Below, piece by piece: positions 16,495 through 25,158 of a stretch of 64,000 nucleotides of DNA. The stretch spans positions 62,001 to 126,000 of the forward strand of contig JAHFSY010000004.1 in the NCBI GenBank assembly GCA_023269615.1, read 5' to 3'. Each line of letters starts with the position of its first letter. Position 1 is the first letter of the stretch. Source of the DNA: Verrucomicrobiota bacterium. GTDB lineage: Bacteria > Verrucomicrobiota > Verrucomicrobiia > JABWAM01. Made by a program: the position numbers and the translations under genes. The notes beneath the pieces were generated by a model. That model worked only from the letters and a program-made list of their open reading frames with translations, made no database searches and was not told where the DNA came from.

Positions 16495-18276
16495 ATGATT
16501 GGTTCGAATGGAGATGATTTCCGTGAGCGGGTCCGCTCCGCCAACGACATCGCCGAGGTCATCCAGGCCCTCGGTGTCCCACTCAAAAAAACGGGCAACA
16601 CCTACAAGGCCCTCTGCCCGTTTCACAAGGAGAAGACCCCGTCGTTCAACGTCAACCCGCAGCGCCAAAGCTTCAAGTGTTTCGGGTGCGACGCGGGAGG
16701 AGATGTGTTCAAGTTCGTGATGTTGCGCGAAAGCCTGGACTTCGTCGGGGCGTTGCACCGCCTCGCCGAGCGCGCGGGCATTCCCATTCCCGAGGATGCG
16801 CGCGGGCCGTCGGGGCCGGGGCGCGAGGTGAAGGAAAAGCTTTATGCCTTGCACGTGCAGGTTCGCGATTGGTTTCACACGAACCTCATGCGCTCGCGAC
16901 ATGCCGCGACAGCGCGTAAATATCTCAAGGAACGCTCTTTCACGGGCGCGACGGCGCGTGAGTTTCACCTGGGTTATGCGCTCAACGGGTGGGATGGCCT
17001 GATCCGCTGGGCGCGGGAGCACGGGGTGGACGCCGCGTTGCTGGAACAGGCGGGTCTCGTGATCACAAGTGAAAAGGGCGCGTACGATCGTTTTCGGGAC
17101 CGCCTGATGATTCCCATCGCCGACGACCAGGGGCGCGTGGTGGGGTTCAGCGGGCGTGTGCTGGCGGCGGACGCAAAGGAAGCCAAATATGTAAACACGC
17201 CCGAGACGCCGATTTTTCACAAGGGACGCCTTCTGTTCGGACTCGACCGCGGCAAGCGCGCCATGCAGGAGAGCCGCGTGGCGGTGATGTGCGAGGGGCA
17301 GCTCGACTGGATCCGCTGCTACGAGGCGGGTGTCCAGAACATGGTGGCGCCCCAGGGGACGGCGTTTACCGAGGACCAGGCGCGCATCCTCGCGAGGTAC
17401 GCCGACCAGGTGGTGCTTTGTTTCGATGCGGACGCAGCGGGACAAAAAGCCACCTGGCGCACCGCGGAAATCATGATCGGCGCCGGGCTTTCCGTGCGCG
17501 CGGCGCGCATGCCGCCGGGCGAGGACCCCGACAGCTTCATCCGCAAACAGGGCGCGGACGCCTTTCGCAAGCAACTGGCCGAGGCCGAGGACGTGTTCGA
17601 GTACAAGGCGCGGTCGCTTTCCACGGGACTCAACATGCGCGATCCGCGCAACCACCAGAAGGTCGTGGTGGAGATGGCGCCGCTGCTCGCGAAGGTGGAC
17701 AGCGAGCCGCAACGCCAGCGGCTGGTTCACAACGTGTGCGACATTCTCAAGATGGACGTGGCCGCATTTCTCGCGGAATACCGCAAGCAGGTGCGGCGCC
17801 TGCAAAAGTCCGTGCCCCGCGCCGAGGCGGAGGAAAAGCCGGCCAGCGACGCCATCCTGCAAAACCAGAATTACCTCCTGCTGCTGGCACTGACCGAGCC
17901 GCAGGCGGCGATGATGCTGGCCGAACACCTCGACCCGTCGTGGTTCGAGAATTATGATTTGCGGGCGATCCTGTTCCACATCATCCAGAAGGCGCGGGAG
18001 AATCGCTGGAAGCCGGGATGGGAGGGGATGGACCTGGACTTGAACGATGAGGACAAGAAGCGGATCGCGTGGCTGCTCACCCACCCGATTGCCATGAGCC
18101 AGCGGACGATGGCCACGGGATTGCAGGAGGCCGTGATGATGCTTCACAAAGCTTATCTCGCCAGGGAATATCGGGAGCGCATGCGCCGATTGCAGGCCTC
18201 TGACCTTGGCGAGGACGAGCGCGTGCGTTGCCAGAAGGATCTCCTTGACTTGGCTCGGAGGATGAAGAATCTTTAG
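16495..18276 (+). CDS. dnaG: DNA primase
   Basis: 593 residues. The N-terminal CHC2 zinc-binding domain has Cys41, His44, Cys62 and Cys65 ([22 protein letters not shown]). The TOPRIM region shows [16 protein letters not shown] and [15 protein letters not shown] DnaB-interaction-type C-terminal domain follows. It synthesises RNA primers at the replication fork. It is followed after 40 bases by rpoD, the dnaG-rpoD order of the classic macromolecular synthesis operon. ATG 16495 directly precedes the conserved N-terminus. Confidence 0.95.
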   Translation: MIGSNGDDFRERVRSANDIAEVIQALGVPLKKTGNTYKALCPFHKEKTPSFNVNPQRQSFKCFGCDAGGDVFKFVMLRESLDFVGALHRLAERAGIPIPEDARGPSGPGREVKEKLYALHVQVRDWFHTNLMRSRHAATARKYLKERSFTGATAREFHLGYALNGWDGLIRWAREHGVDAALLEQAGLVITSEKGAYDRFRDRLMIPIADDQGRVVGFSGRVLAADAKEAKYVNTPETPIFHKGRLLFGLDRGKRAMQESRVAVMCEGQLDWIRCYEAGVQNMVAPQGTAFTEDQARILARYADQVVLCFDADAAGQKATWRTAEIMIGAGLSVRAARMPPGEDPDSFIRKQGADAFRKQLAEAEDVFEYKARSLSTGLNMRDPRNHQKVVVEMAPLLAKVDSEPQRQRLVHNVCDILKMDVAAFLAEYRKQVRRLQKSVPRAEAEEKPASDAILQNQNYLLLLALTEPQAAMMLAEHLDPSWFENYDLRAILFHIIQKARENRWKPGWEGMDLDLNDEDKKRIAWLLTHPIAMSQRTMATGLQEAVMMLHKAYLAREYRERMRRLQASDLGEDERVRCQKDLLDLARRMKNL

Positions 18277-18316
18277 CGGTTTCCGCTTGGAAGGTCGGCG
18301 GAACCCTCAGGACTGC

Positions 18317-20206
18317 ATGAAACACAAGAAATCTGCCTCTCACAAATCCGCCAAGCCCGCGAAGTCCGTCTCGAAAAAGACCGCTCGCCATCCGAAGCCG
18401 GAGAGCAAGGCTAGAGTCGCCACCAAGCCAACCGCCCAGGTTGCCGCCCAGTTACCCCCCCCGTCCGGCAAACTCCGCAAAGGCCAGCCCATCCCGCCCA
18501 TCCTGGTGAAAGGCAGGGCGAAGCTCGAAGCGCACATTCTCAAATCCTTCCAGACGCGCAATGATGACGGGACTGAGCGCCCGCATATGAACCGGGAGAT
18601 GAAGAACGAGAAGATCAAGGAGCTCATCAAACTCGCGCAGGAACAAGGTTATCTCACCTACGGGGACATCAATGACGTCCTCCCCGACAGCGTGGTCTCG
18701 GCCGAAGAACTTGACTCGGTGGTGATTCTTCTCCGTGGGCTCGAGATCGAGATTGTGGACGCCTCCGAGGTGGACCGCATCAAGCAGCGGGATGACGCCG
18801 AGGAGGAGGCGAAGATCCAGTCGAAGATCGATGTGCTCGACGATCCCGTGCGCATGTATCTCAAGCAGATGGGGCAGGTGCCGCTTCTCACGCGCGAGCA
18901 GGAGGTCGAGATTTCCAAGCGCATCGAGGAGGCCGAGGAAAAACTGCAGGTGCTGTTGAACCTGTTCGGCTTCATCGCCCGTGAACACCTCGACATTTCC
19001 GAGCGCCTGCTGCAGGGCAAGGAACGCTTCGACCGCGTGATCCTTGACAAGAAAATCGCCAGCCGTGAAAAATATCTCAAGACCCTTCCCCGCCTCTGCT
19101 TGATTGTGAAGAAGCAGGATGATCACGTCCTGAAAATTTACGATCGCCTGCGCCAGGCCACCAAGGGTCACCAAAACTCACTCAAGCGGGATTTCGACAA
19201 GGCGCACGGCAAGCTCAAGCATTTTTACCCGCGCTTCTACCTCAAGCAGAAGGTCACCGAGGAGATGGTGGACAAGACCGAGGATTTTCGGCGCGAGGTC
19301 GAGCACGCCATCCATGATGTGGATCGCTGCCGCAAGCTCAAGACCCCCGACGCCCGCTCCCGCTTGCGCGACAGCCATCACAAACTCACCGAGATCGAGC
19401 GCCGCGTCCGCATGCCGCTCGAGACATTCATCAAGACGCATGACGAGCTGAAGGTCTGGCTTTCCCGCGCCCTGAAGGCGAAGACCGAGATGGTCGAGGC
19501 CAACCTGCGCCTCGTGATTTCCATCGCCAAGAAATACACCAACCGCGGTCTTTCCTTTCTCGACCTGATCCAGGAGGGAAACATGGGATTGATGAAGGCG
19601 GTGGAAAAATTCGAGTACCGCCGTGGCTACAAGTTCAGCACCTACGCCACGTGGTGGATCCGCCAGGCCATCACCCGCTCCATCGCCGACCAGGCCCGCA
19701 CCATTCGCATTCCCGTGCACATGATCGAGACGATCAACAAGCTCATGCGCGTGCAGAAATCCCTCCTGCAGGCCTACGGGCGCGAGCCCACGCCGGACGA
19801 AATCGCCGACGAAATCCAGATGCCCGTCGAGCGCGTGCGCGCCATCATGAAGATGGCCCAGCAGCCCATTTCCCTCCAAAGCCCCGTGGGGGATTCCGAC
19901 GACACCAGCTTCGGCGATTTCATCGAGGACAAGGCCGCCGAGAATCCCTCGGAGATGACGTCCCACATGCTGCTCAAGGAAAAGCTGAAGGATGTGCTGG
20001 GCAGTCTCACCGAGCGCGAACGCGCCGTGCTCACCCTGCGCTTCGGATTGGGCGATGGGTATTCGCGCACGCTCGAGGAAGTGGGACGCCAGTTCCGCGT
20101 CACGCGCGAACGCATCCGCCAGATCGAAGCCAAGGCGCTGCGCAAAATGCGCCACCCCACCCGCATCCATCAGCTCGAGGGATTCCTGGAAGTCAGCAAA
20201 GAATGA
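18317..20206 (+). CDS. rpoD: Primary RNA polymerase sigma factor (sigma-70)
   Basis: About 629 residues from ATG 18317, starting with a Lys/Ala/Pro-rich tail of about 60 residues ([17 protein letters not shown]) of the kind found in PVC sigma factors. Region 1.1 ([20 protein letters not shown]) and region 1.2 ([20 protein letters not shown]) are intact. Regions 2.1-2.4 are visible in [20 protein letters not shown] and [20 protein letters not shown]. Regions 3 and 4 end with the helix-turn-helix [18 protein letters not shown]. It is probably co-transcribed with dnaG. Confidence 0.95.
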   Translation: MKHKKSASHKSAKPAKSVSKKTARHPKPESKARVATKPTAQVAAQLPPPSGKLRKGQPIPPILVKGRAKLEAHILKSFQTRNDDGTERPHMNREMKNEKIKELIKLAQEQGYLTYGDINDVLPDSVVSAEELDSVVILLRGLEIEIVDASEVDRIKQRDDAEEEAKIQSKIDVLDDPVRMYLKQMGQVPLLTREQEVEISKRIEEAEEKLQVLLNLFGFIAREHLDISERLLQGKERFDRVILDKKIASREKYLKTLPRLCLIVKKQDDHVLKIYDRLRQATKGHQNSLKRDFDKAHGKLKHFYPRFYLKQKVTEEMVDKTEDFRREVEHAIHDVDRCRKLKTPDARSRLRDSHHKLTEIERRVRMPLETFIKTHDELKVWLSRALKAKTEMVEANLRLVISIAKKYTNRGLSFLDLIQEGNMGLMKAVEKFEYRRGYKFSTYATWWIRQAITRSIADQARTIRIPVHMIETINKLMRVQKSLLQAYGREPTPDEIADEIQMPVERVRAIMKMAQQPISLQSPVGDSDDTSFGDFIEDKAAENPSEMTSHMLLKEKLKDVLGSLTERERAVLTLRFGLGDGYSRTLEEVGRQFRVTRERIRQIEAKALRKMRHPTRIHQLEGFLEVSKE

Positions 20207-20276
20207 TTGGAACGCGGAACGCGGAATCCGGCTCGCCGTCGCGACGAAGCGCTTTGGCGTAGTTGGAATTGCGGAA

Positions 20277-21037
20277 TGAATGTGAGCCCGAAAAATTCCG
20301 AAGGTAGGGCGCGTTCGCCGAACGCGCCTCCGCAGCGAAGCCCCGCGGTTTTCGTCGTCGGCCTCCTCACCCTCGTTGCTCTCTGGCTTCCGCCGCTACC
20401 TTGCACGGTACACGCAGCGGATTTGCCGAAGCCGCTGTTCGACCTTCTCCATGCCATCCGCTCCATCAAACCGGATGAATCATGGCGTCTGAGGTGGGAT
20501 TATTTCGTCATCCCCCCGCTCTTCATCTACGCGCTGTGGGTGACCTGGAAGTCACGGGTGTCGCTCGCGGAATCGGGCCTGGGATTTCGCCATTTCATCG
20601 GGGCCCTCCGCCAGCTCGCCCTTCCGACGCTCGTCGGCGCGGCGATTCTGCTGGCGGTCGGGTGCGCCTGCCACTCGCTCAGCATCTCGGATCGCTTTTG
20701 GAAGCGGCTCAATCCCCTCAGCGGGCTCGTCCAGCAGATGGCCATCCAGCTTTTCTTCCACCGCCAGCTCATGCCATGGTTTGGATCAGGCCGAAAAACC
20801 GCGTGGATCCTCGCAATCTTCTTCGCAGCGTTGCATGCGCCGAATCCCGCGCTGATGATCGGCACCCTTTGTGGCATGTATTTCTGGGCACGGGCATACC
20901 AGAAGGCGCCCAACCTGTATGCGATTGCGATTTCGCACGCGTTGTTGAGCGCGCTTCTCATGCACACCATGCCCCGCAGTTTCATGCCCAGCGTTTCCGT
21001 GGGACATCGTTACATCGAGAAGGTCTGGGGCTTCTGA
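20277..21037 (+). CDS. CPBP-family-like membrane protein lacking the EE motif
   Basis: 253 residues with about six hydrophobic helices. The block LVQQMAIQLFFHRQL occupies the place of motif 1 (EExxxR) of CPBP/Abi intramembrane proteases. FFAALHAPNPALMIGTLCGM and YAIAISHALLSALL match motifs 2 and 3 with their His residues. Glu-Glu is replaced by Gln-Gln, so proteolytic activity is doubtful. The first ~20 residues (RARSPNAP) are encoded by a Family B palindrome, so the real start may be downstream (for example near VFVVGLL). Function is unknown; homologues are linked to bacteriocin immunity or membrane protein processing. Confidence 0.65.
20304..20328. repeat. Family B palindrome in the CPBP-like gene 5' end
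   Basis: The sequence gtagggcgcgttcgccgaac plus the next five bases matches the Family B element at 13291 and 62149. It lies within the predicted N-terminus of the CPBP-like protein, either as coding sequence or as an upstream repeat if translation starts later. A direct repeat of cggaacg-type units at 20209-20228 precedes it. Confidence 0.7.
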
Positions 21038-21131
21038 GATCTTTCTGGATTGAGATTTATCAACCAAGGGCTTACCTTTTCATCGAATCAACCGCGCGGT
21101 TGTGACCGGTCTTTTTCCAGCCAAATAATTT

Positions 21132-21563
21132 ATGATGTTTCTCATTTGTCGACAACATGGCGGACATGGCGCCATGGCGGTCTGCCCGCATATCTCGGAA
21201 GTGGTTCGTGCCGGCGGCGGGCCTCGCTCGGATGTTGAAATGTATCCTGTCACCGTCTCTTACATCGGCCATCGTCTGGGGCCCGCATGGCATTGCGCGG
21301 AGTGCGCCCAAAAACATGAAATCCCCGCCGAGGGACTGGCTCTTGAGGGCGAGGCCGGGATGGACCGGTTTTGGGTCAAGCTGGGACTCGTTCCCGTTTG
21401 CTCGGTTTGTTTTCAGGAGATCTTGGGCGCTCTTGCCCAAGCGCGCATTTCAGCGATCGCATTGGCAGTCGCAGTCGCATCTGCACCCATGCCCGAACCA
21501 GAACCAGAACCCGAACCAGCACCTGAGCCAGAACCCGAAGCGGCGCCCGAACCGAGTCCGTGA
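21132..21563 (+). CDS. Small Cys/His-rich protein with Pro-Glu tail
   Basis: 143 residues, function unknown. The N-terminal half has paired metal-ligand-like motifs: CRQHGGHGAMAVCPH, then HCAECAQKH, then CSVC. They could form one or two zinc or iron sites. The tail (about residues 117-143) is an acidic Pro-Glu repeat (PEPEPEPEPAPEPEPE), probably extended. The longer overlapping frame at 21157 is a shadow. It lies between the CPBP-like gene and the VOC gene without overlaps. Confidence 0.6.
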   Translation: MMFLICRQHGGHGAMAVCPHISEVVRAGGGPRSDVEMYPVTVSYIGHRLGPAWHCAECAQKHEIPAEGLALEGEAGMDRFWVKLGLVPVCSVCFQEILGALAQARISAIALAVAVASAPMPEPEPEPEPAPEPEPEAAPEPSP

Positions 21564-21568
21564 CTCGG

Positions 21569-21600
21569 TGATCTCAAATCTCAAGTTTGAAATTTCAAAT
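21569..21600. repeat. atctcaaatctcaa-type repeat between genes
   Basis: Units of atctcaaatctcaag and gaaatttcaaatc occur here. In the opposite orientation the same unit lies in frame inside rimO (32523-32555) and priA (45666-45690). In this copy it forms the spacer before the VOC gene. Confidence 0.6.
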
Positions 21601-21610
21601 CACCCACTCC

Positions 21611-22000
21611 ATGGCAACCATCAGCAAACTTCTCCACACGCGCTATCGCGTGAACGACCTCGAAAAAACCGTCCGCTTCTACAAGGACATCCTCGGCCTT
21701 GCCGAGGTCAGCCGCCACAAATCCCCGCGCGGATCGGAGCTGGTCTTCATGAAAACTCCGCAAAGCGAGGAACTCATCGAACTCTGCAGCTTCCCCGCCA
21801 GCGGCCCCGTGCAGGTGCAACCCGATCTCACCCACCTTGCTTTTCAAGTGGACGATCTCGATGCATTCGCGAAAGAAGTCGAAAAGAAAGGCTGGAAACT
21901 GAGCGACGGCCCGACAAAAAGTTCCAGCGGCAGCATCTTCGCCTTTATTGACGCCCCCGAAGGATACGAGATCGAGCTGATCCAGAAGCCGGGGAGCTGA
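21611..22000 (+). CDS. VOC-family (glyoxalase I-like) metalloenzyme
   Basis: 129 residues from ATG 21611. It reads HTRYRVNDLEKTVRFYKDIL, then SELVFMK, THLAFQVDDLDAFAKEVEKK and PEGYEIELIQK, the paired beta-alpha-beta-beta-beta units of the vicinal oxygen chelate fold. Likely metal ligands are His8 (LLHTRYRV), His near THLAF and Glu in YEIELIQ, as in lactoylglutathione lyase. It may detoxify methylglyoxal or be a related lyase. Two bases separate its stop from the rhodanese gene start. Confidence 0.88.
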   Translation: MATISKLLHTRYRVNDLEKTVRFYKDILGLAEVSRHKSPRGSELVFMKTPQSEELIELCSFPASGPVQVQPDLTHLAFQVDDLDAFAKEVEKKGWKLSDGPTKSSSGSIFAFIDAPEGYEIELIQKPGS

Positions 22001-22002
22001 CG

Positions 22003-22578
22003 TTGGTCTTGCTCATGGGAAAGCATCGCGCGCATATCGTCCACGTTGTTATGATGGATCTAAGTGGGGTTCTTGTCCTGGCAGCTCTCTCCATGGGACT
22101 TGGGCTTGGCATGAACCACCTTCGCGCAAGACCTTTGGATGCGATGTACAGGACACCCAGGGAGCGAATTTTGGCCTCCGAGCTGTTGCAGGTTCAACCA
22201 GGTGTCAAGATGGGTGAGATTATAGAAATCTCCATGAATGAAATGCGTCGTCTGACATCTCTGCAAAATGTCATAATCCTTGATGCACGACCGGATCTTT
22301 TCTACGAGGATGGACACATCCCCTCCGCTCTGAACCTCCCGCGTGATGATTTCGACAGGCGCCTGCCTGGAATTCTGTCGGCGTTGAGGGATCCCAAAAT
22401 TCAAAAAATTGTCGTATATTGTGCAGAGGAATCCTGCGAGGACGGTCACACGGTCGCGCTCGGTTTGCAGCGGCTCGGGCTGGGTGACATCCATATTTTT
22501 CGCGGCGGCTGGAGTGCGTGGGACAAGGCCAGATTCAAGGTGCAAAGGGGAGCGCCGAGCAGCATTGAAAGCCGATGA
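22003..22578 (+). CDS. Membrane-anchored rhodanese-like protein
   Basis: 191 residues from a TTG at 22003, which has GGGGAG about 6-7 bases upstream; ATGs at 22015 and 22051 are alternatives. A single N-terminal helix (LSGVLVLAALSMGLGLGM) precedes a rhodanese domain: VIILDARPDLFYEDGHIPSA, active loop VVYCAEESCEDG with Cys140, and IHIFRGGWSAW. The domain likely faces the periplasm and handles persulfide or thiol chemistry. Its stop overlaps the MauE-like start (ATGA). The loop contains a second cysteine (Cys145), which is not standard. Confidence 0.88.
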   Translation: MVLLMGKHRAHIVHVVMMDLSGVLVLAALSMGLGLGMNHLRARPLDAMYRTPRERILASELLQVQPGVKMGEIIEISMNEMRRLTSLQNVIILDARPDLFYEDGHIPSALNLPRDDFDRRLPGILSALRDPKIQKIVVYCAEESCEDGHTVALGLQRLGLGDIHIFRGGWSAWDKARFKVQRGAPSSIESR

Positions 22579-23099
22579 GCAAGCACTCCACATTACGGCA
22601 AGGATCAATGGCATTTGTCCCGGCAAGACTTGTGAGTCTCGCTTCACTTGCGCTGGGAATGATCTGGTTGTATGCGGGAATCACGAAGGCCGCCTCGCCC
22701 ATGCAGTTTGCCGATAGTGTGGCCAGTTTTCAAATATTGCCCCCGTCTTTGATCCAGTCATTCGCCCTCAGCCTGCCATGGTTGGAGATTCTCATGGGAA
22801 CATTTCTTGTGCTGGGTATTTTTCAGACCTATAAACCTTCGGTGGCGCCGCTTGTCCGCATGGGACTTCTTGGAAGCAGTCTTCTCCTGATCCTGTTCGC
22901 CGCGGCCATTTCCTGGTCACTCGCAAGAGGAATTCAAATCGATTGCGGATGCTTCGGGGCCAGTCGTCTTTCATCGACTGCCAGGACGTGGCTCGCATTG
23001 GTTCGGGATGGAGTGCTTTGTTCAATAGCCTTGGTTGCTTATTATTATAGTATAATAACAACATCTTTTGAAATACAGAGTCGTGCTGTTCAAGTTTGA
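22575..23099 (+). CDS. MauE/DoxX-family redox membrane protein
   Basis: 174 residues with four helices (LVSLASLALGMIWLYAGITK; ALSLPWLEILMGTFLVLGIF; VRMGLLGSSLLLILFAAAIS; VRDGVLCSIALVAYYYSII). The motif IDCGCFG (Cys124, Cys126) sits in the loop before the last helix, as in MauE-type proteins that help form disulfides in exported partners. Co-translation with the rhodanese (ATGA overlap) suggests a shared thiol pathway serving the Cys-rich exported protein encoded at 26495-27121. Confidence 0.85.
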   Translation: MSKHSTLRQGSMAFVPARLVSLASLALGMIWLYAGITKAASPMQFADSVASFQILPPSLIQSFALSLPWLEILMGTFLVLGIFQTYKPSVAPLVRMGLLGSSLLLILFAAAISWSLARGIQIDCGCFGASRLSSTARTWLALVRDGVLCSIALVAYYYSIITTSFEIQSRAVQV

Positions 23100-23129
23100 C
23101 GCATATGGAGAACTCGCTACGATCATGCT

Positions 23130-23867
23130 ATGTTGATGTATCGAATCCATGCAGGGTCGGGAAAGCGGTTTGCTTTCAGCTTGATTGAGCTTTTGGTGGT
23201 GATGGGCATCCTTGGAATTCTTGCAGGCATGTTGCTTCCGGTGCTATCCAACATGGTGGAACGCCGTCGTCGTGTTGTTTGTGTGAACAACCTGTCACAG
23301 ATTGCCAAGGCAACCCAGGTGTATGCCAACGAGAATGATGGCTATGCCCCAAACATGCTTCTGGCCACGCACGGGCTTCTTCCCTACCTGCAACTCAAGA
23401 GTGTGGATGACCTCAATAATACGAGACATGTCTTTTACTGTCCTTCGGCCAGCGGAAAACTGATCGTCACGACTGGCAGCCCAACCACGCAGTTTGTGCC
23501 CGATGCAGTATATGGCGGGGCTTATTCCACGATGGGGGGATTGCAGTGCTATGGTTACAACGTCGGCCTGCTGCCGGGGTTCGAGGTAAACAATGAATGG
23601 CTTCCCATTGGTTACCCGGGGGTGCTGAGACTGTCGGCGGTGTCGGATGCGAGCAAGGTTCTTTGGTCCATGGACGGCGGCGGCTATTGGATGTATCTCT
23701 TGTTCCCCAATGTTGCCGTTCAGCGCCACGGGAGAACGGATTGGGGACGTGGCATCGGATTCAACGCAGCCTTTGCCGATGGTCATGTTGAGTGGATTCC
23801 ATGGGCCAAATTTGATGCCTGGCACCAGTCAGGCTATCCACATGGCGAACCTTATGCCTGGTGGTGA
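23130..23867 (+). CDS. Prepilin-like secreted protein (type II signal), DUF1559-like
   Basis: 245 residues. The N-terminal segment RFAFSLIELLVVMGILGILA is a class III signal: Phe16 would be +1 and Glu20 +5, followed by a hydrophobic stretch. The position before the cleavage site is Ala15 rather than Gly. The C-terminus has FADGHVEWIPW, the ending typical of PVC prepilin-like paralogues (H-x-DGHV). Many PVC genomes encode dozens of these with unknown roles. It is followed by the C39-like gene after 6 bases, within the same operon as the rhodanese and MauE genes. Confidence 0.88.
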   Translation: MLMYRIHAGSGKRFAFSLIELLVVMGILGILAGMLLPVLSNMVERRRRVVCVNNLSQIAKATQVYANENDGYAPNMLLATHGLLPYLQLKSVDDLNNTRHVFYCPSASGKLIVTTGSPTTQFVPDAVYGGAYSTMGGLQCYGYNVGLLPGFEVNNEWLPIGYPGVLRLSAVSDASKVLWSMDGGGYWMYLLFPNVAVQRHGRTDWGRGIGFNAAFADGHVEWIPWAKFDAWHQSGYPHGEPYAWW

Positions 23868-23873
23868 ATCGCA

Positions 23874-24482
23874 ATGATTCTTTCACTCCTTCGTCGCGGC
23901 TGCTTCATGGTCGTGGCCTTCGTCATTCCCGGTGCACTCGCGGCCCAGGTTCCGGCGCCAGCGGCTGAATCGCTGGGAAAAGAATGTTTTCTCATGGCGT
24001 GTCGGCATGCGCAGAGATCCTTTGCTTTCGATGAAAAACGTGCGGCTTCCATGAAGTTCGAAACTTTGGAGCAGATGGATCACCATGCGAAGGCGCTGGG
24101 TCTGCAGGCCTGTTTGGCACAACTCACCCCGCGGCAAATCGGACAACTCCACGATGCGGCGATCTGCATGGACTCCGAACTGACTGGCGATGCTTCGCGC
24201 CCCTTGGCCGTGATGATGCGCGACGATGACGGCGTTCATCTGTGCGTTCCAGGGCGGCGAAACGTCACCATCGAGATGCCGCAGTGGAAACTCTTTCCGA
24301 AGAGGGTGCCCGCACTGGTCATCGCACGTGAAAGACTCCCCCTTTGGCTCTACATTCCCTGGTGGGCGCGGTCTCTGGAAACGGTTGTCCCCGTTTTTTT
24401 TGCCGTGGCAGTTCTGGTGTTGTACTTTCGGAAACGGCAGGCCGCATCCCGGCAGAAGCCAGATCGCAGGAAAGCCGCGTGA
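23874..24482 (+). CDS. C39-peptidase-like protein lacking the catalytic Cys (pseudopeptidase)
   Basis: 202 residues: signal peptide (MVVAFVIPGALAAQ), a C39-like domain, and a C-terminal helix (VVPVFFAVAVLVLYF). It aligns with the neighbouring C39 protein (24550-25158) across its length: LGKECFLMACR against CGPDCLYIALK, ALGLQACLAQLTPRQIGQL against SKGFHTSLAQLSHREIART, and VHLCVPGRRN against NHFIIARSIGN. Leu34 stands where the partner has catalytic Cys37; His122 is kept. It is therefore probably an inactive homologue acting as chaperone, inhibitor or partner. The two genes converge and are paralogues of equal length. Confidence 0.72.
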   Translation: MILSLLRRGCFMVVAFVIPGALAAQVPAPAAESLGKECFLMACRHAQRSFAFDEKRAASMKFETLEQMDHHAKALGLQACLAQLTPRQIGQLHDAAICMDSELTGDASRPLAVMMRDDDGVHLCVPGRRNVTIEMPQWKLFPKRVPALVIARERLPLWLYIPWWARSLETVVPVFFAVAVLVLYFRKRQAASRQKPDRRKAA

Positions 24483-24549
24483 GGAGTTGTCGTGGAAACC
24501 GGTCGGCGCGGAGGCCGCAACAGGCATTCAGGCGAGTTCAATAATTGAT

Positions 24550-25158
24550 TCACTTGATCCTCAACAGTCCCCTGACTTTCCTGGAGGACAGGCAGAGCGA
24601 AAGGATGATCGTAAGAGCCGACGAATACCAGATCCAGCTTGGCCAGAATCGGTAGAATCGAATCGGCGTCTGGCTCAGGACAAGGCACCCGTACTTCGTG
24701 TCTGGGTGCTCATCAAATTCAATGGATTTTTCATGGACGAAATCAGGTGGGTTGATGAACTGGACGAAATCATTGCCGATGCTGCGAGCAATGATGAAGT
24801 GATTTGGCCCCTTGAAGGTCGCCATTTCTTCCACAGATTTGTCGAACGCGATGACGAACACGCCGGTGCGGGCAATTTCCCGATGGGACAATTGCGCCAG
24901 GGATGTATGGAAGCCTTTTGATTTTGCGTACGTCTGCATCTCCACGAGTGTGAGCCCAGCCTCCCCTGGATGGAGGTCCAATATCAGCTCGTCGTACGTT
25001 GCCCGCTTGTCGAAGAGTTTCAGTGCGATGTAGAGGCAGTCTGGTCCACAGAGTTTGGCATCCGGGTTGGCAGCCTGTCCGTCGCCTGTGATTACCGCAA
25101 GAAAGCTGGCGGTTAGAAGAACGGTCAGGATCCGTCGCATGGGCTCGTGGAATGTCAT
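24550..25158 (-). CDS. Membrane-anchored C39-family cysteine peptidase
   Basis: 202 residues. A signal peptide (ILTVLLTASFLAVITGDGQA) precedes a C39 fold: KLCGPDCLYIALKLF (catalytic Cys37), LTLVEMQTYAKSKG, NHFIIARS (His120) and QFINPP (Asn136). A C-terminal helix (WYSSALTIILSLCL) anchors it. C39 peptidases cut leader peptides after Gly-Gly, usually as part of ABC exporters. This one is stand-alone and exported, so it would act outside the cytoplasm. Its ATG overlaps the stop of the upstream gene (ATGA), which supports the start at 25158. Confidence 0.82.
   Translation of the reverse strand: MTFHEPMRRILTVLLTASFLAVITGDGQAANPDAKLCGPDCLYIALKLFDKRATYDELILDLHPGEAGLTLVEMQTYAKSKGFHTSLAQLSHREIARTGVFVIAFDKSVEEMATFKGPNHFIIARSIGNDFVQFINPPDFVHEKSIEFDEHPDTKYGCLVLSQTPIRFYRFWPSWIWYSSALTIILSLCLSSRKVRGLLRIK

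Noticed and set aside
16060-18147. 695-residue minus-strand frame across the kinase end and dnaG
   Set aside because: It overlaps two well-supported genes on the opposite strand and has no recognisable domain; high GC gives long antisense frames.
21157-21951. 264-residue frame crossing the small Cys/His gene and the VOC gene
   Set aside because: Overlaps both genes in another frame; sequence is Arg/Pro/His-rich without a domain.
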